A stretch of DNA of 37,867 bases from Limnohabitans sp. 2KL-17 (GTDB taxonomy: Bacteria; Pseudomonadota; Gammaproteobacteria; Burkholderiales; Burkholderiaceae_C): contig NZ_NESK01000033.1 in assembly GCF_003063415.1 (NCBI RefSeq), forward strand, positions 1 to 37,867. The letters run 5' to 3'. How positions within the stretch are numbered: the first letter of the stretch is position 1; every line of letters begins with the position of its first letter. Of the stretch, positions 30,509 through 37,867 are shown piece after piece. Both the position numbers and the translations under genes were made by a program. A model generated the notes under the pieces. It saw only the letters and a program-made list of their open reading frames with translations, was not told where the DNA came from and did no database searches.

Positions 30509-32308
30509 TTAAAAAGGAATGCTGGCTGTCAGCCAGACACGGTTGAGTCGAAGGGTGCCGTCGTTGTCTGTGCCCTCTGAGGTGGGCTTGGGGTTGGGCG
30601 ACACACGGCGTGAAAAGGTGGCCTTGCCCTCTGCACCTGAAGCGAAGCGGTAGGTCACCGAAATGCCTCGGCCGCGCAGCATCAACTCGTTGCTTTGGTC
30701 ATTGAGCAGGCTGGTGCCGTCGGCGCGGTAAGGAATTTTGAATTGGGTCACGCGGCCATAGTCGTAAAACAAGGTGGTTTGCCACTGCGTATTCCACTCG
30801 CGACGCAGTTCCAGCGTGGTGGTGACGCCGGCGCTGCCACCTGCCTCGCTGTTGGGGAAAGCTCGCACACCCGATGCGCCACCCAGATACAGTTTTTCTG
30901 AAGAGTCCAGGTTCTTGCTGGCCCATTGCTTGGATGCGGACATGAAGATCGAATGCTGGCCATCGATGAACTGCAAGCGGGAAACCGTCAGGCGATCTTT
31001 GCTGTAGGCGCCTTGGGTGCGCGCCTCAGTGGCGTCCAGAGAAGCAGCGCCAGAGGGCCCCAAGCCGATCGATCCACGTGTATGCACAAGACTCAGCACA
31101 TTGTTGCCACCACCCCACTGGCCGTCCAAGTGGCTGAGGTTCAAGCCAAGGGTGTGGTTGTGCACCTTGGTGTGGCGCACCACGCCCAAGGTGCCAGGTA
31201 CTTCAAGGTCAGACTTGTCCACCGCATTGCGGTTCTCGAGCCCCAGATCCAGATTCAGATTGGTGTTGGCCGATCGCACCCAAGGGGCACGCAGGTTCAG
31301 ACCATAGACATCGCTGAAACCCTCCGGCCTCAACTTCGCACCCTCCGGCATGTACTTTTCCAAAATGCGGTAATTCATGCGACTGACTTCGGCATTGAGC
31401 GATAAGCCTCGCCACTCTTCAATGCCCAAGGGTGTGCTGACTGCCGCACGCACATAAAGACTGCCAGCGTTTTTGCTGCCAGAAAAAGAGAACTGCTCAC
31501 CCGTGCCAAAGGGCGAGTTGACTTGCAACTGGGCATTCAAACGCACAATGCCTGTCGTGCGGCTGCCCATGTTGTCGGTACTGGCCTGACCTGCCAGCAA
31601 AACCGTGGTCTCGACCTTGACGAGCAAATCAGAAGTGCCTGCAAGCTGACCCGCCTGCAAGCTACCGGCCACCGCAGCACCAGGTAAATCACCCGCCACC
31701 AGCAGTGCCCAGTCCATGTCGTTGAACTGGATGGGTTGACCCAACTGCATTCGGTGTTTGATCAGCGCCTGAACGCGGCGACGCACAACATCACCCAATT
31801 GCGACTGGGCCTCTTGCATCTGCACAATCACTTGGCCTAACTTGCCCTCGATGACGGTGATGACCACATGGCCTTCAGAGACGTCTTGGTCAGGCAAAAC
31901 AGCTTGTGCCAGCCAACCTTGATCGCGGTAAAGCGAGGAGATCTGCGCCACGGCTTGCTGCAACTGGGACAGACTGATGTCCTTGCCCAACCAGGGCGCA
32001 AGAACGGCCTCGATCTGTGACGTGTTGACCAGCGTGTTGCCCGAAACACCGATCGACTTGAAAAGGAAAGTGGCCTCTCCTGGTTTTACCTCTGCAGCGG
32101 TCGCCGGCTGTGCTGTTTGCGGCTCCAGCTTGGGCAATGAGGGCTGAGCCCCTGGCTTGAGCGAGGGGTCGTTTTGCAGTTGCTGCATCAACTGCCCCGC
32201 ACGGTCAGGCGGGTACGGCAATGCTTGCGAAAATCCCGCCTGGGCCAAGCCAAGCAAAATCAACGTTGCATATAATTTTTGGTAAAAGTGTGAGCACAAT
32301 ATCCGCAT
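30509..32308 (-). CDS. TpsB outer-membrane transporter (ShlB/FhaC/HecB family)
   Basis: A 599-residue two-partner-secretion pore. It has a signal peptide (LYATLILLGLAQAGFSQA), an N-terminal plug-helix-like stretch (residues about 30-50), and a POTRA domain (about 80-160, including GVSGNTLVNTSQIEAVL and VITVIEGKLGQV). A 16-strand-type barrel follows, with the conserved L6 loop motif in the form SGVRAFPNSEAGGSAG near residue 482 and a terminal aromatic residue (ASIPF). It recognises the TPS domain of TpsA in the periplasm and threads it to the surface. ATG at 32308 is the first in frame and fits the signal peptide, but no Shine-Dalgarno is visible and the codon lies in a hairpin. tpsA starts 13 bp after the stop. 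It is intact, in contrast to its partner. Confidence 0.92.
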   Translation of the reverse strand: MRILCSHFYQKLYATLILLGLAQAGFSQALPYPPDRAGQLMQQLQNDPSLKPGAQPSLPKLEPQTAQPATAAEVKPGEATFLFKSIGVSGNTLVNTSQIEAVLAPWLGKDISLSQLQQAVAQISSLYRDQGWLAQAVLPDQDVSEGHVVITVIEGKLGQVIVQMQEAQSQLGDVVRRRVQALIKHRMQLGQPIQFNDMDWALLVAGDLPGAAVAGSLQAGQLAGTSDLLVKVETTVLLAGQASTDNMGSRTTGIVRLNAQLQVNSPFGTGEQFSFSGSKNAGSLYVRAAVSTPLGIEEWRGLSLNAEVSRMNYRILEKYMPEGAKLRPEGFSDVYGLNLRAPWVRSANTNLNLDLGLENRNAVDKSDLEVPGTLGVVRHTKVHNHTLGLNLSHLDGQWGGGNNVLSLVHTRGSIGLGPSGAASLDATEARTQGAYSKDRLTVSRLQFIDGQHSIFMSASKQWASKNLDSSEKLYLGGASGVRAFPNSEAGGSAGVTTTLELRREWNTQWQTTLFYDYGRVTQFKIPYRADGTSLLNDQSNELMLRGRGISVTYRFASGAEGKATFSRRVSPNPKPTSEGTDNDGTLRLNRVWLTASIPF

Positions 32309-32317
32309 ACTGCGGAT
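32301..32317 (-). promoter_or_regulatory. Inverted repeat covering the tpsB start codon
   Basis: ATCCGCA / TGCGGAT, perfect 7-bp arms with a 3-nt spacer, with the ATG (32308-32306) spanning the spacer and one arm. In RNA it would sequester the start codon; as DNA it could be a repressor site. The upstream gap (32309-32386) is AT-rich and contains TTGACA on the minus strand close to the gene, without a matching -10 at good spacing. Confidence 0.45.
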
Positions 32318-32386
32318 ACTATGAAAAATGTCAAATTGTTAACCAAAGAAACCTAAAAATCATATTTTCAATATTAGTATTGACCC

Positions 32387-32797
32387 TTACTTTTGCGGTA
32401 GCGTCACGAAGGTCAATCGCTGCAAGCCCGCAGCTTGCGCCAAAGCCATGACCTGAGCAATGCGGCCATAGGGCACGGCCTCGTCTGCCTGCACCTGCAG
32501 TTGGTATTTTGAAGCCTTGCCGTCAGCAGTCATTTGGGCCTTGAGCTCAGCCTCTGAAACAATAGATCCTTTGTATTGCATCGAACCATCTTTAAAAACA
32601 ACAAGTACTTCATTTTTGGCTTGGTCGCGCTGAACCACTGGCGCAGTTTGGGGCAATGAAATCTTCATGGCTTGGGGCGCGATCATGGGCGCCGTCACGA
32701 TGAAAATGATCAACAGCACCAACATCACATCGACCAAAGGGGTGACATTGATCTCGGCAATAGCGCCATCACCGTCGCCTGAAGAGCGCATGCTCAT
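32387..32797 (-). CDS. exbD: ExbD/TolR-family biopolymer transport protein
   Basis: A 136-residue protein with the ExbD layout: a short cytoplasmic N-terminus, one membrane segment (about 22-40) containing the essential Asp23 in INVTPLVDVMLVLLI, and a periplasmic domain (about 45-136). With ExbB it forms the proton-driven motor that energises TonB. Its ATG overlaps the exbB stop (ATGA). tpsB follows 78 bp downstream on the same strand. TolR is the alternative, but the neighbouring tonB supports ExbD. Confidence 0.88.
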   Translation of the reverse strand: MSMRSSGDGDGAIAEINVTPLVDVMLVLLIIFIVTAPMIAPQAMKISLPQTAPVVQRDQAKNEVLVVFKDGSMQYKGSIVSEAELKAQMTADGKASKYQLQVQADEAVPYGRIAQVMALAQAAGLQRLTFVTLPQK

Positions 32798-33444
32798 TTA
32801 ACAGCCCCTTGGGCAAATGACAGGTGTTTCATGGCCAGCCGGGCAAATGCATCGGCAAAAGCCTCCATTTGGGTCACACGCAACTTTTGTTTACGCAACA
32901 GAAAGTTGTAAAAAAGAACTGCTGGCACGGCCACTGCAATGCCCACGGCTGTGGCGATCAAGGCTTCACCCACAGGGCCCGCCACCACATCGATGCTGGC
33001 TTGCCCGGTCTCCCCGATGTTTTTGAGCGCGTTCATGATGCCCCAGACGGTACCGAACAACCCCACAAAAGGCGAAATAGAACCAATGGTGGCCAGCTCA
33101 GACAGGCCACGCTCTTGCTTGCGCAACTGCTCTTGCAAGGACTGATGCAAAGCACGCTCGAGATTGAGCTGGGGGTCCAACAGCGCAATGGGGCCGCTGG
33201 CCAGAAAGTCTTCAACGGCATTCACGCCTGCAACCGCCATGCTGGCCAAGGCCCCTTGGGAGTTTTGAACCAGCCCCGTCAACTCTGTCCATGCGCGTGC
33301 CGCAAAAAATTGGGTTTCAAAAACTTTGGATTCGCGCACAACTTGCTGGTCTTGGCGTACCTTGATCCATGCAATTGTCCAGGTCACCACCGAGAGCAGA
33401 ACCAGCACGCCCAGTGTGGCATCGACAATGATTTCATTCAGCAT
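32794..33444 (-). CDS. exbB: ExbB-type MotA/TolQ/ExbB proton channel protein
   Basis: A 216-residue protein with three membrane segments (about 5-27, 120-142 and 160-185). The MotA/TolQ/ExbB signature is present: IGSISPFVGLFGTVWGIMNA, then GPVGEALIATAVGIAVAVPA, where Thr and Glu/Ala-rich helices line the proton path. It assembles as a pentamer around ExbD in the inner membrane. It lies 25 bp after tonB and overlaps exbD by four bases, so the three genes form an operon. Confidence 0.9.
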   Translation of the reverse strand: MLNEIIVDATLGVLVLLSVVTWTIAWIKVRQDQQVVRESKVFETQFFAARAWTELTGLVQNSQGALASMAVAGVNAVEDFLASGPIALLDPQLNLERALHQSLQEQLRKQERGLSELATIGSISPFVGLFGTVWGIMNALKNIGETGQASIDVVAGPVGEALIATAVGIAVAVPAVLFYNFLLRKQKLRVTQMEAFADAFARLAMKHLSFAQGAVK

Positions 33445-33469
33445 GTTTGTTCCATTTGTGAGCCTGCCA

Positions 33470-34210
33470 TTATCGGGCGGCTCTTAAACGATAAGTGATG
33501 GGCACCCGCACAACACTGTTGCTCAGCACCCCGTCTTTGCGTGCAGACCGGAAACGCCAGCCCTTGACGGTGTCCAGGGCAGATTGATCCAGCCATTCGT
33601 TGCCACTGCTTTGCGCGAGCTTGACAGCAGCCACCGTGCCATCCGGATTGATCTCTACAGCGATTTCCACTGTGCCCTCGGCGCCGACGCGAAAGGCGGC
33701 TTTGGGATAGGGAGGCTTGGGGTTTTCTTTGTAGGCCGCCTGCAAATCAGGCTCAGTGATTTTCACGGTTTCCTGCGTGACCTGCGCCTGCCCTTTGGGC
33801 ACGGCAAGTGTGGCACTGCCCGGCAAAGCCGCAGCAACTGGCTCTGCAGGGGGGGTGAATTGTTCGACCGGCTTTGCCACCAAAGGCGCATCAGGTGATG
33901 CGTTTGATGGCGCAGGTGCAAGAGGTTTTGCAAGCGGCTGGGTTTTGGTTTGTGTTTTTTGTGCAGGCGTCCGACTAGCCGCGCCTCCTTGCCCGTCCTG
34001 GGCAGCAACAGCTTGTTCGAGACCTCGCTGAACAGCAGGATCAGCCGCACCGATATCGACGGTGATGGGCGCAAGTTTGCGAGGCAGCTGCAAATTGGGT
34101 GAAGCCAGCAAAGGCCAGCCCAATCACATGTGAACAGCCAGCACCAGGCCAAAGACTCTCAAAAATTGAGAAGCATGGCGTGGCTGTGGGCGCTCGATGG
34201 ACAACTGCAT
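33470..34210 (-). pseudogene. tonB: tonB interrupted by an in-frame TGA in the membrane anchor
   Basis: Read from ATG at 34210, the protein begins MQLSIERPQPRHASQF, enters a hydrophobic anchor (LRVFGLVLAVHM), hits TGA at 34126-34124, then continues in the same frame with LGWPLLASPNLQLPRKL. Beyond the stop the protein is a normal TonB: a Pro/Ala/Lys-rich periplasmic linker and a C-terminal TonB domain with KPPYPKAAFRVGAEGTVEI, GWRFRSARKDG and a final VRVPITYRL. A TTG at 34123 could start translation after the stop, but the product would lack the N-terminal anchor that contacts ExbB/ExbD. Total 246 positions including the stop, normal for a betaproteobacterial TonB. Either a true nonsense mutation or a base-call error. 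Confidence 0.82.
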
Positions 34211-34270
34211 TGCGAATATAGGTAAACTCAAACGGTTTATACATGAGTTCAACTTGAGGAGAATGTCACC

Positions 34271-34651
34271 ATGGCCGAGGAAGCAAGCAACACTGCACCG
34301 TCTGAACAAGCCATCAAAGGGCGAAGCGTTTTTTTGGTTGAAACAACGCCAGCAGGCATTGCAGTGCAAACAGCCTTGCTGACAGAAGACGGCAAGCTGC
34401 TGAATGCACCGGCCATCTTTCCGGATGTGGAATACGCCTTCACTCAAGTTGATGAGTTGAAAAGCCTGATTTCAGCCCATTTTTCTCAAGCCGCTCGCCT
34501 GGGCGCGCAAGTCGCCTCTCAGCAAGCACAAGCCAATGCGGCGGCAAGCAATATGCCTACAGGGTCTTTACCCCAAGCCAGCACCACTGCCCGTCCAACC
34601 CGGGGTGGCAGCAAGAAGGCCAAGGCAGCAGACGACTCAAGCCTCAATTGA
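34271..34651 (+). CDS. Small hypothetical protein, Ala/Ser-rich with basic tail
   Basis: A 126-residue protein with a good RBS (GAGGAG, 34256-34261, nine bases before ATG). Residues 17-75 look folded (SVFLVETTPAGIAVQTALLT, then VEYAFTQVDELKSLISAHF). The rest is Ala/Gln/Ser-rich and disordered-looking, with a basic stretch TRGGSKKAKAADD at the end. No signal peptide, membrane segment or recognisable motif. It is divergent from tonB across a 60-bp gap. Function unknown. Confidence 0.75.
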   Translation: MAEEASNTAPSEQAIKGRSVFLVETTPAGIAVQTALLTEDGKLLNAPAIFPDVEYAFTQVDELKSLISAHFSQAARLGAQVASQQAQANAAASNMPTGSLPQASTTARPTRGGSKKAKAADDSSLN

Positions 34652-34713
34652 TTTTGAATGGGTTAGCTCGCAGCTGAATGGCTCGGGTCAAATCTTTTGC
34701 AAGGCTTACTGAA

Positions 34714-34725
34714 CAGAACGTTCTG
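34714..34725. promoter_or_regulatory. 12-bp perfect palindrome
   Basis: CAGAACGTTCTG lies in the 148-bp gap between the small plus-strand gene and the convergent response regulator. It may be a protein-binding site; no T-run makes it a terminator. Could be chance. Confidence 0.25.
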
Positions 34726-34799
34726 CACTGTCAGATCATTGCATTGCAGCCAGAACACGTAACGGGAAAAGCCAATGCTTCAACTCGATTCGCGGAGTC

Positions 34800-35498
34800 T
34801 CAAGCAATTTTGACGCGGCAGCTTAAGGCATACCCAAAGCCCCGAATGGTGCGAATGGCATCCGCAGGAGCGCCGCATGAATCCATCTTTTTGCGCAACG
34901 CACTTATACGCATTTCCAAGTTGGCGGGCGACAAGCCTTTGTCTTTGGCATCGATCAATTGCATGGCCTGCCAGCGTTCGAGCTTTTGACCGACGGCACG
35001 GGTCATGGCCGTGAGCAACAAGCTTTCAGAATAAGTGAGCGCAACGCTGTCAGCAGGACCATGCAGGTTCAAGGCTTGTGCATCCAGAACCAGACCTGCT
35101 ACTTCAGCTTGCTTTTCAGACTTGAGGCGTCTGGCCAGGTTTTGTATGCAAACAAGCAGCTCGGCCTGTTCGACCGGTTTGACCAGGTAATTGTCTGCGC
35201 CACAGTTGTATCCCAACAGTCGGTCTTGCAATTGACCTCGCGCCGTCATGAGCACAATGCCCGCCGCTGGATGGCTCTTTCGGATGCGCTCTGCCAAGCT
35301 GAATCCGTTCTCGCTGGGCAAATTCACATCGATCAGATACAGGTCTGGCACATCGCGTGTAGGGGTGTCGTCCACCTCTTCAGCACTGCTCACAGCCGTG
35401 ACCTGATGGCCGTCCTGAACCAACAGCTCTTGCGTGGCTTCGCGCAGGCTGTCGTTGTCTTCGACAATCAAAATGTGCAGGGAAGGTGAATCCGTCAT
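34800..35498 (-). CDS. OmpR-type DNA-binding response regulator
   Basis: A 232-residue protein. The receiver domain (about 7-120) has all key residues: acidic pair E13/D14, phosphoacceptor Asp57 in LYLIDVNLPSENG, Thr85 in LMTARGQ and Lys107 in NYLVKPVEQ. The C-terminal winged-helix domain (about 140-228) includes LTYSESLLLTAM and the recognition-helix/wing region ISALRKKM to IRTIRGFGYAL. It follows the sensor kinase gene by 58 bp on the same strand and is its obvious partner. Target genes unknown. Confidence 0.9.
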   Translation of the reverse strand: MTDSPSLHILIVEDNDSLREATQELLVQDGHQVTAVSSAEEVDDTPTRDVPDLYLIDVNLPSENGFSLAERIRKSHPAAGIVLMTARGQLQDRLLGYNCGADNYLVKPVEQAELLVCIQNLARRLKSEKQAEVAGLVLDAQALNLHGPADSVALTYSESLLLTAMTRAVGQKLERWQAMQLIDAKDKGLSPANLEMRISALRKKMDSCGAPADAIRTIRGFGYALSCRVKIA

Positions 35499-35556
35499 GG
35501 CGTCAATGTATCAAAGCCATGCAATACAAGACCAAAAAAAACCAAAGTCATCGCAC

Positions 35557-37422
35557 TCAAGACTTTGGCAAGGTCAATACAAAGCAAACATGCTGCGATG
35601 TGGGTTGATAAGCAATATGGCAACCTAACATCAAGGCCAGGCTTCGGACCAAAAATAGACCCAGGCCGGTCCCTGCCTGACCTTGTGCACCAGGACTTCG
35701 ATAGTACATTTCAAACACCCGCGCCTCCTGCGGCCAACCTGCGCGACCAGGAAGGTTGCAAATACTCAGTTGCACCAAGTCACCCATATCCTGATGCACG
35801 ATGCGAATGGGTGTTTCTTTTGGTGAGTATTTGCAAGCGTTTTCCACCAGGTTGTTGAGCACAATGAACAGCAACTGCCGATCAGTCTGTACCCATATCG
35901 GGTGGTTGAAAGGCAAATCAATGCGGTCTGGCGTGGGGGCGCTGGCGACAACATCCCCCAAGATTTGCATCAAGTCAAGTGATTCTTTGTTCACCTGCAG
36001 TTTATGGTCTTGCACCTTGTTGGCTTGCACACAGCGGTCAATGACATCGTTCATCTCCCGGATGGATTGTTTGATGGCTTGCGCATTCTTGCCACGTTCG
36101 TCAAGCCGCATGAAGATGGTTGCCAGCGGTGTCTTGAGTTCATGCGTCAGCATGGTCAAGAGCTTTTCCTGCTCATCACGCTGCACTCGATCTTGCACAA
36201 CCTGTAGCTGAGTGCGCGCCAAAAGGCTTTGGGCCTCAAACTGTGCTTTGCGCATCAGGTGCGCTCGGTACTGGAGCAGCAGCAGCACCATCAACCCACT
36301 GGCCAATCCATGAGCCTGCACCAGATAAAGCCCGATTTCGCCTCCCCGCGCCAATCCAAGCCCTGGTAAGGCAGCCAACACCAAAATGACAACTAACACC
36401 GCATAAAAGCCAACAACCAGAAACCGTGAAAGCTTGATGGCTGAGACGCCCTGCACTTTTGGCTCAACACGCCAACCTTTGGCTGTCCATGCAGCGCCCA
36501 GCATCACAAACGGGGTCACCAACACTGACATCAAGTTGATTTGCAGAGCCACCATGGGATGCCCCATCGCAAAAATGAGCAGGTTGATGGGCAACAAGCA
36601 CAGCAATCCTTGCAAGAGCCAGACAGCCCAGCGCCTGGGTTGATAGTCTTGCAAAAACACGTAATGAAAATAAATGGCTGCAGTGGTCGCAAGCATACTG
36701 AACAACGAAGACAAATTGTCAAGCCAGGCCGCAGGCCAGTCCAGTGGCCACCACATGCGCATGTAGCCCAAAGAGCACAACGCATACACCAGGGCTGCCG
36801 TTTGCTTGACCCCGAAAAGCCCCACCATCTTGTCTTTGGTGAAAGCCCAATAGCTGAGCCCCCACAGGGCAAATATTGTGACCACCCCTACATAAAGTGC
36901 AAATTGCAATTGTTGATACTGCATCTCTTGAAGCAGCTTTTTTTCGGGTAAGACTTCGGCATGGATCTGCCGGGTACTGCTGGAAGTCACCCGCAACCAG
37001 ATGTCGCGCGGCAATGGCCCAGCCACCAAGGGCACCATGAAATCCAAACCACGCAAAGGCTGCAAAGCCGGGTGATGGACATCGCCCGTCTGGCCAGCGG
37101 TGCTGCCAGGCGCGGGAGAATCAAAAACATCGATGCTGTCCAGGTAGACCGGTCGCAAACGCACAACCAGGTTTTCAGCCTGTTGCGCTTGCTTTGGGGC
37201 ATCAATTTTGAGCTTGACCCAAATCACAGAATGCCCAAAGCCTTTGCTCAAAACCCCTTCAAATGGCTGGAAGGTCGCGTCCTGTACCTGTGCCCAGGTT
37301 TTCTGTCCACCTGGATCTTCCAGCCAGCCTCGTTGGGTGACCCAGTCCTCTGCCGCTGCGGTCAAGGCAAACAGGGCCAGCAAGCCAGAAACCAAGACAG
37401 CACGAATGCAATTAGCCCGCAT
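35557..37422 (-). CDS. 7TM sensor histidine kinase (7TMR-DISM type)
   Basis: A 621-residue kinase. It has a signal peptide (CIRAVLVSGLLALFALTAAAEDW) and a periplasmic 7TMR-DISM extracellular domain (about 25-165), which in relatives resembles carbohydrate-binding modules. A seven-helix membrane domain (about 175-385) follows. The HisKA domain has His427 in LLTMLTHELKTPLAT, and the HATPase domain has N-box VLNNLVENACKYSPK and G-box AGTGLGLFLV. The start at 37422 fits the signal peptide; the frame runs 14 codons further up into the IS end and begins with IS-derived sequence, so I reject that start. The IS end sits 27 bp upstream and has replaced the native promoter region. Signal unknown. Confidence 0.9.
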   Translation of the reverse strand: MRANCIRAVLVSGLLALFALTAAAEDWVTQRGWLEDPGGQKTWAQVQDATFQPFEGVLSKGFGHSVIWVKLKIDAPKQAQQAENLVVRLRPVYLDSIDVFDSPAPGSTAGQTGDVHHPALQPLRGLDFMVPLVAGPLPRDIWLRVTSSSTRQIHAEVLPEKKLLQEMQYQQLQFALYVGVVTIFALWGLSYWAFTKDKMVGLFGVKQTAALVYALCSLGYMRMWWPLDWPAAWLDNLSSLFSMLATTAAIYFHYVFLQDYQPRRWAVWLLQGLLCLLPINLLIFAMGHPMVALQINLMSVLVTPFVMLGAAWTAKGWRVEPKVQGVSAIKLSRFLVVGFYAVLVVILVLAALPGLGLARGGEIGLYLVQAHGLASGLMVLLLLQYRAHLMRKAQFEAQSLLARTQLQVVQDRVQRDEQEKLLTMLTHELKTPLATIFMRLDERGKNAQAIKQSIREMNDVIDRCVQANKVQDHKLQVNKESLDLMQILGDVVASAPTPDRIDLPFNHPIWVQTDRQLLFIVLNNLVENACKYSPKETPIRIVHQDMGDLVQLSICNLPGRAGWPQEARVFEMYYRSPGAQGQAGTGLGLFLVRSLALMLGCHIAYQPTSQHVCFVLTLPKS

Positions 37423-37449
37423 CAAAGACTCGCTTGAAATACGGGTTAA

Positions 37450-37867
37450 GGCTACGCTGAACAAGCCAACGAATTCAGCGATATGTTGCTAGTTGATTGC
37501 ATGATGCGAGATGTGATGGGCGAAGCGGCCCAATTTCGGCCCGTATTTCTGGCCTTTTCACGCCAGACACGCGCATTGCGCGCTCTGAAGACGCACTCAT
37601 GCCATGCGGCGTCCACGCGCTAAGTAGATGTTGGCCAGACCCAAGGCCACGAACGAGCGCGTGGCGTTCTTGGCCAGGCCGCGATAGCGCACCTTGGTGA
37701 AGCCCCACAGCCGCTTGACCACTGCGAAGACGTGCTCCACCCGGGCGCGTACCTTGGACTTGTTGCGATTCTTCGAGCGCAGGGCCGGGTCAACCTCACC
37801 TCCCTTGCGCACCCGCTGGTTGGTGAAGTCGTTCGCATGTGGTGCCTTGGATGCGATCAGTGCCTTC
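37450..37867 (-). mobile_element. IS5-family insertion sequence, 3' end (partial, inverted copy)
   Basis: Exact mirror of 1-418 with one mismatch. Its outer end is at 37450, preceded by TTAA (37446-37449). The transposase 3' end points into the window. The rest of the element is beyond the window. Confidence 0.88.
37597..37866 (-). CDS. IS5-family transposase, C-terminal fragment (inverted copy)
   Basis: Identical in protein sequence to the fragment at the left edge; the frame is open to the window end. It carries the R-x3-E-x6-K signature, with the N-terminal catalytic residues outside the window. Its stop is followed by about 147 bp of non-coding IS tail before the terminal repeat next to the sensor kinase gene. 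Confidence 0.88.
   Translation of the reverse strand, partial: KALIASKAPHANDFTNQRVRKGGEVDPALRSKNRNKSKVRARVEHVFAVVKRLWGFTKVRYRGLAKNATRSFVALGLANIYLARGRRMA

Noticed and set aside
9857..30546. Many plus-strand open frames across the tpsA region, some over 200 codons
   Set aside because: They are antisense to the repetitive adhesin and mirror its repeat periods; their protein text is low-complexity without recognisable domains.
34210..34270. Fur box between tonB and the divergent gene
   Set aside because: No GATAAT-type repeats; only a weak 5-bp inverted repeat (TAAAC / GTTTA).
1..37867. tRNA, rRNA or replication origin
   Set aside because: No cloverleaf, rRNA motif, iteron cluster or DnaA-box cluster was recognised by eye.

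Overview
The window looks like chromosomal DNA of a betaproteobacterium, most likely Burkholderiales/Comamonadaceae (Limnohabitans-like). This rests on the character of the proteins (UbiH-like monooxygenase, DsbC, DUF3429 protein, M61 peptidase, PaaK/PaaI/PaaG) and is an inference made without a database search. Both edges carry the same 418-bp end of an IS5-family element in inverted orientation, with one mismatch between copies. The window therefore probably stops where a multi-copy IS begins.

Layout. 1-418: 3' end of an IS5-family element. 521-1156: small protein with a HEPN-type R-N-x3-H motif. 1203-1422: scar on the minus strand where the first 33 codons of ychF are joined to the tail of an unrelated gene. 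1579-5746: UbiH-like FAD monooxygenase, DsbC, DUF3429 membrane protein and M61 peptidase on the plus strand. 5748-9264: phenylacetate genes paaK, paaI and paaG (minus) divergent from an enoyl-CoA hydratase (plus), with a strong inverted repeat between them that resembles a PaaR/TetR-type operator. 9443-34210: a minus-strand cluster in the order tonB, exbB, exbD, tpsB, tpsA. 34271-34651: small unknown gene. 34800-37422: response regulator and 7TM sensor kinase. 37450-37867: the second IS5 end.

The dominant object is tpsA, a two-partner-secretion exoprotein gene of about 21 kb. It encodes an ESPR-type signal, a haemagglutinin secretion domain, a C-type-lectin-like domain with EPN and WND motifs, two other non-repetitive globular insertions, about eleven autotransporter-type beta-strand repeats (PATR), a 207-bp tandem repeat array, a 564-bp tandem duplication and a C-terminal cysteine pair reminiscent of the HMW1 anchor. 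As read, the frame is broken twice: a 1-nt frameshift near 27116 and an in-frame TAA at 23285-23287. The adjacent tonB also has an in-frame TGA inside its membrane anchor. The cluster is therefore either decaying, switchable, or affected by sequencing errors.

How the genes work together: TpsB is the outer-membrane pore that exports TpsA to the surface, where TpsA would act as a very large, probably carbohydrate-binding adhesin. ExbB/ExbD/TonB would energise outer-membrane transport; a functional link to TpsB is suggested only by gene order. The paa genes act in aerobic phenylacetyl-CoA catabolism.
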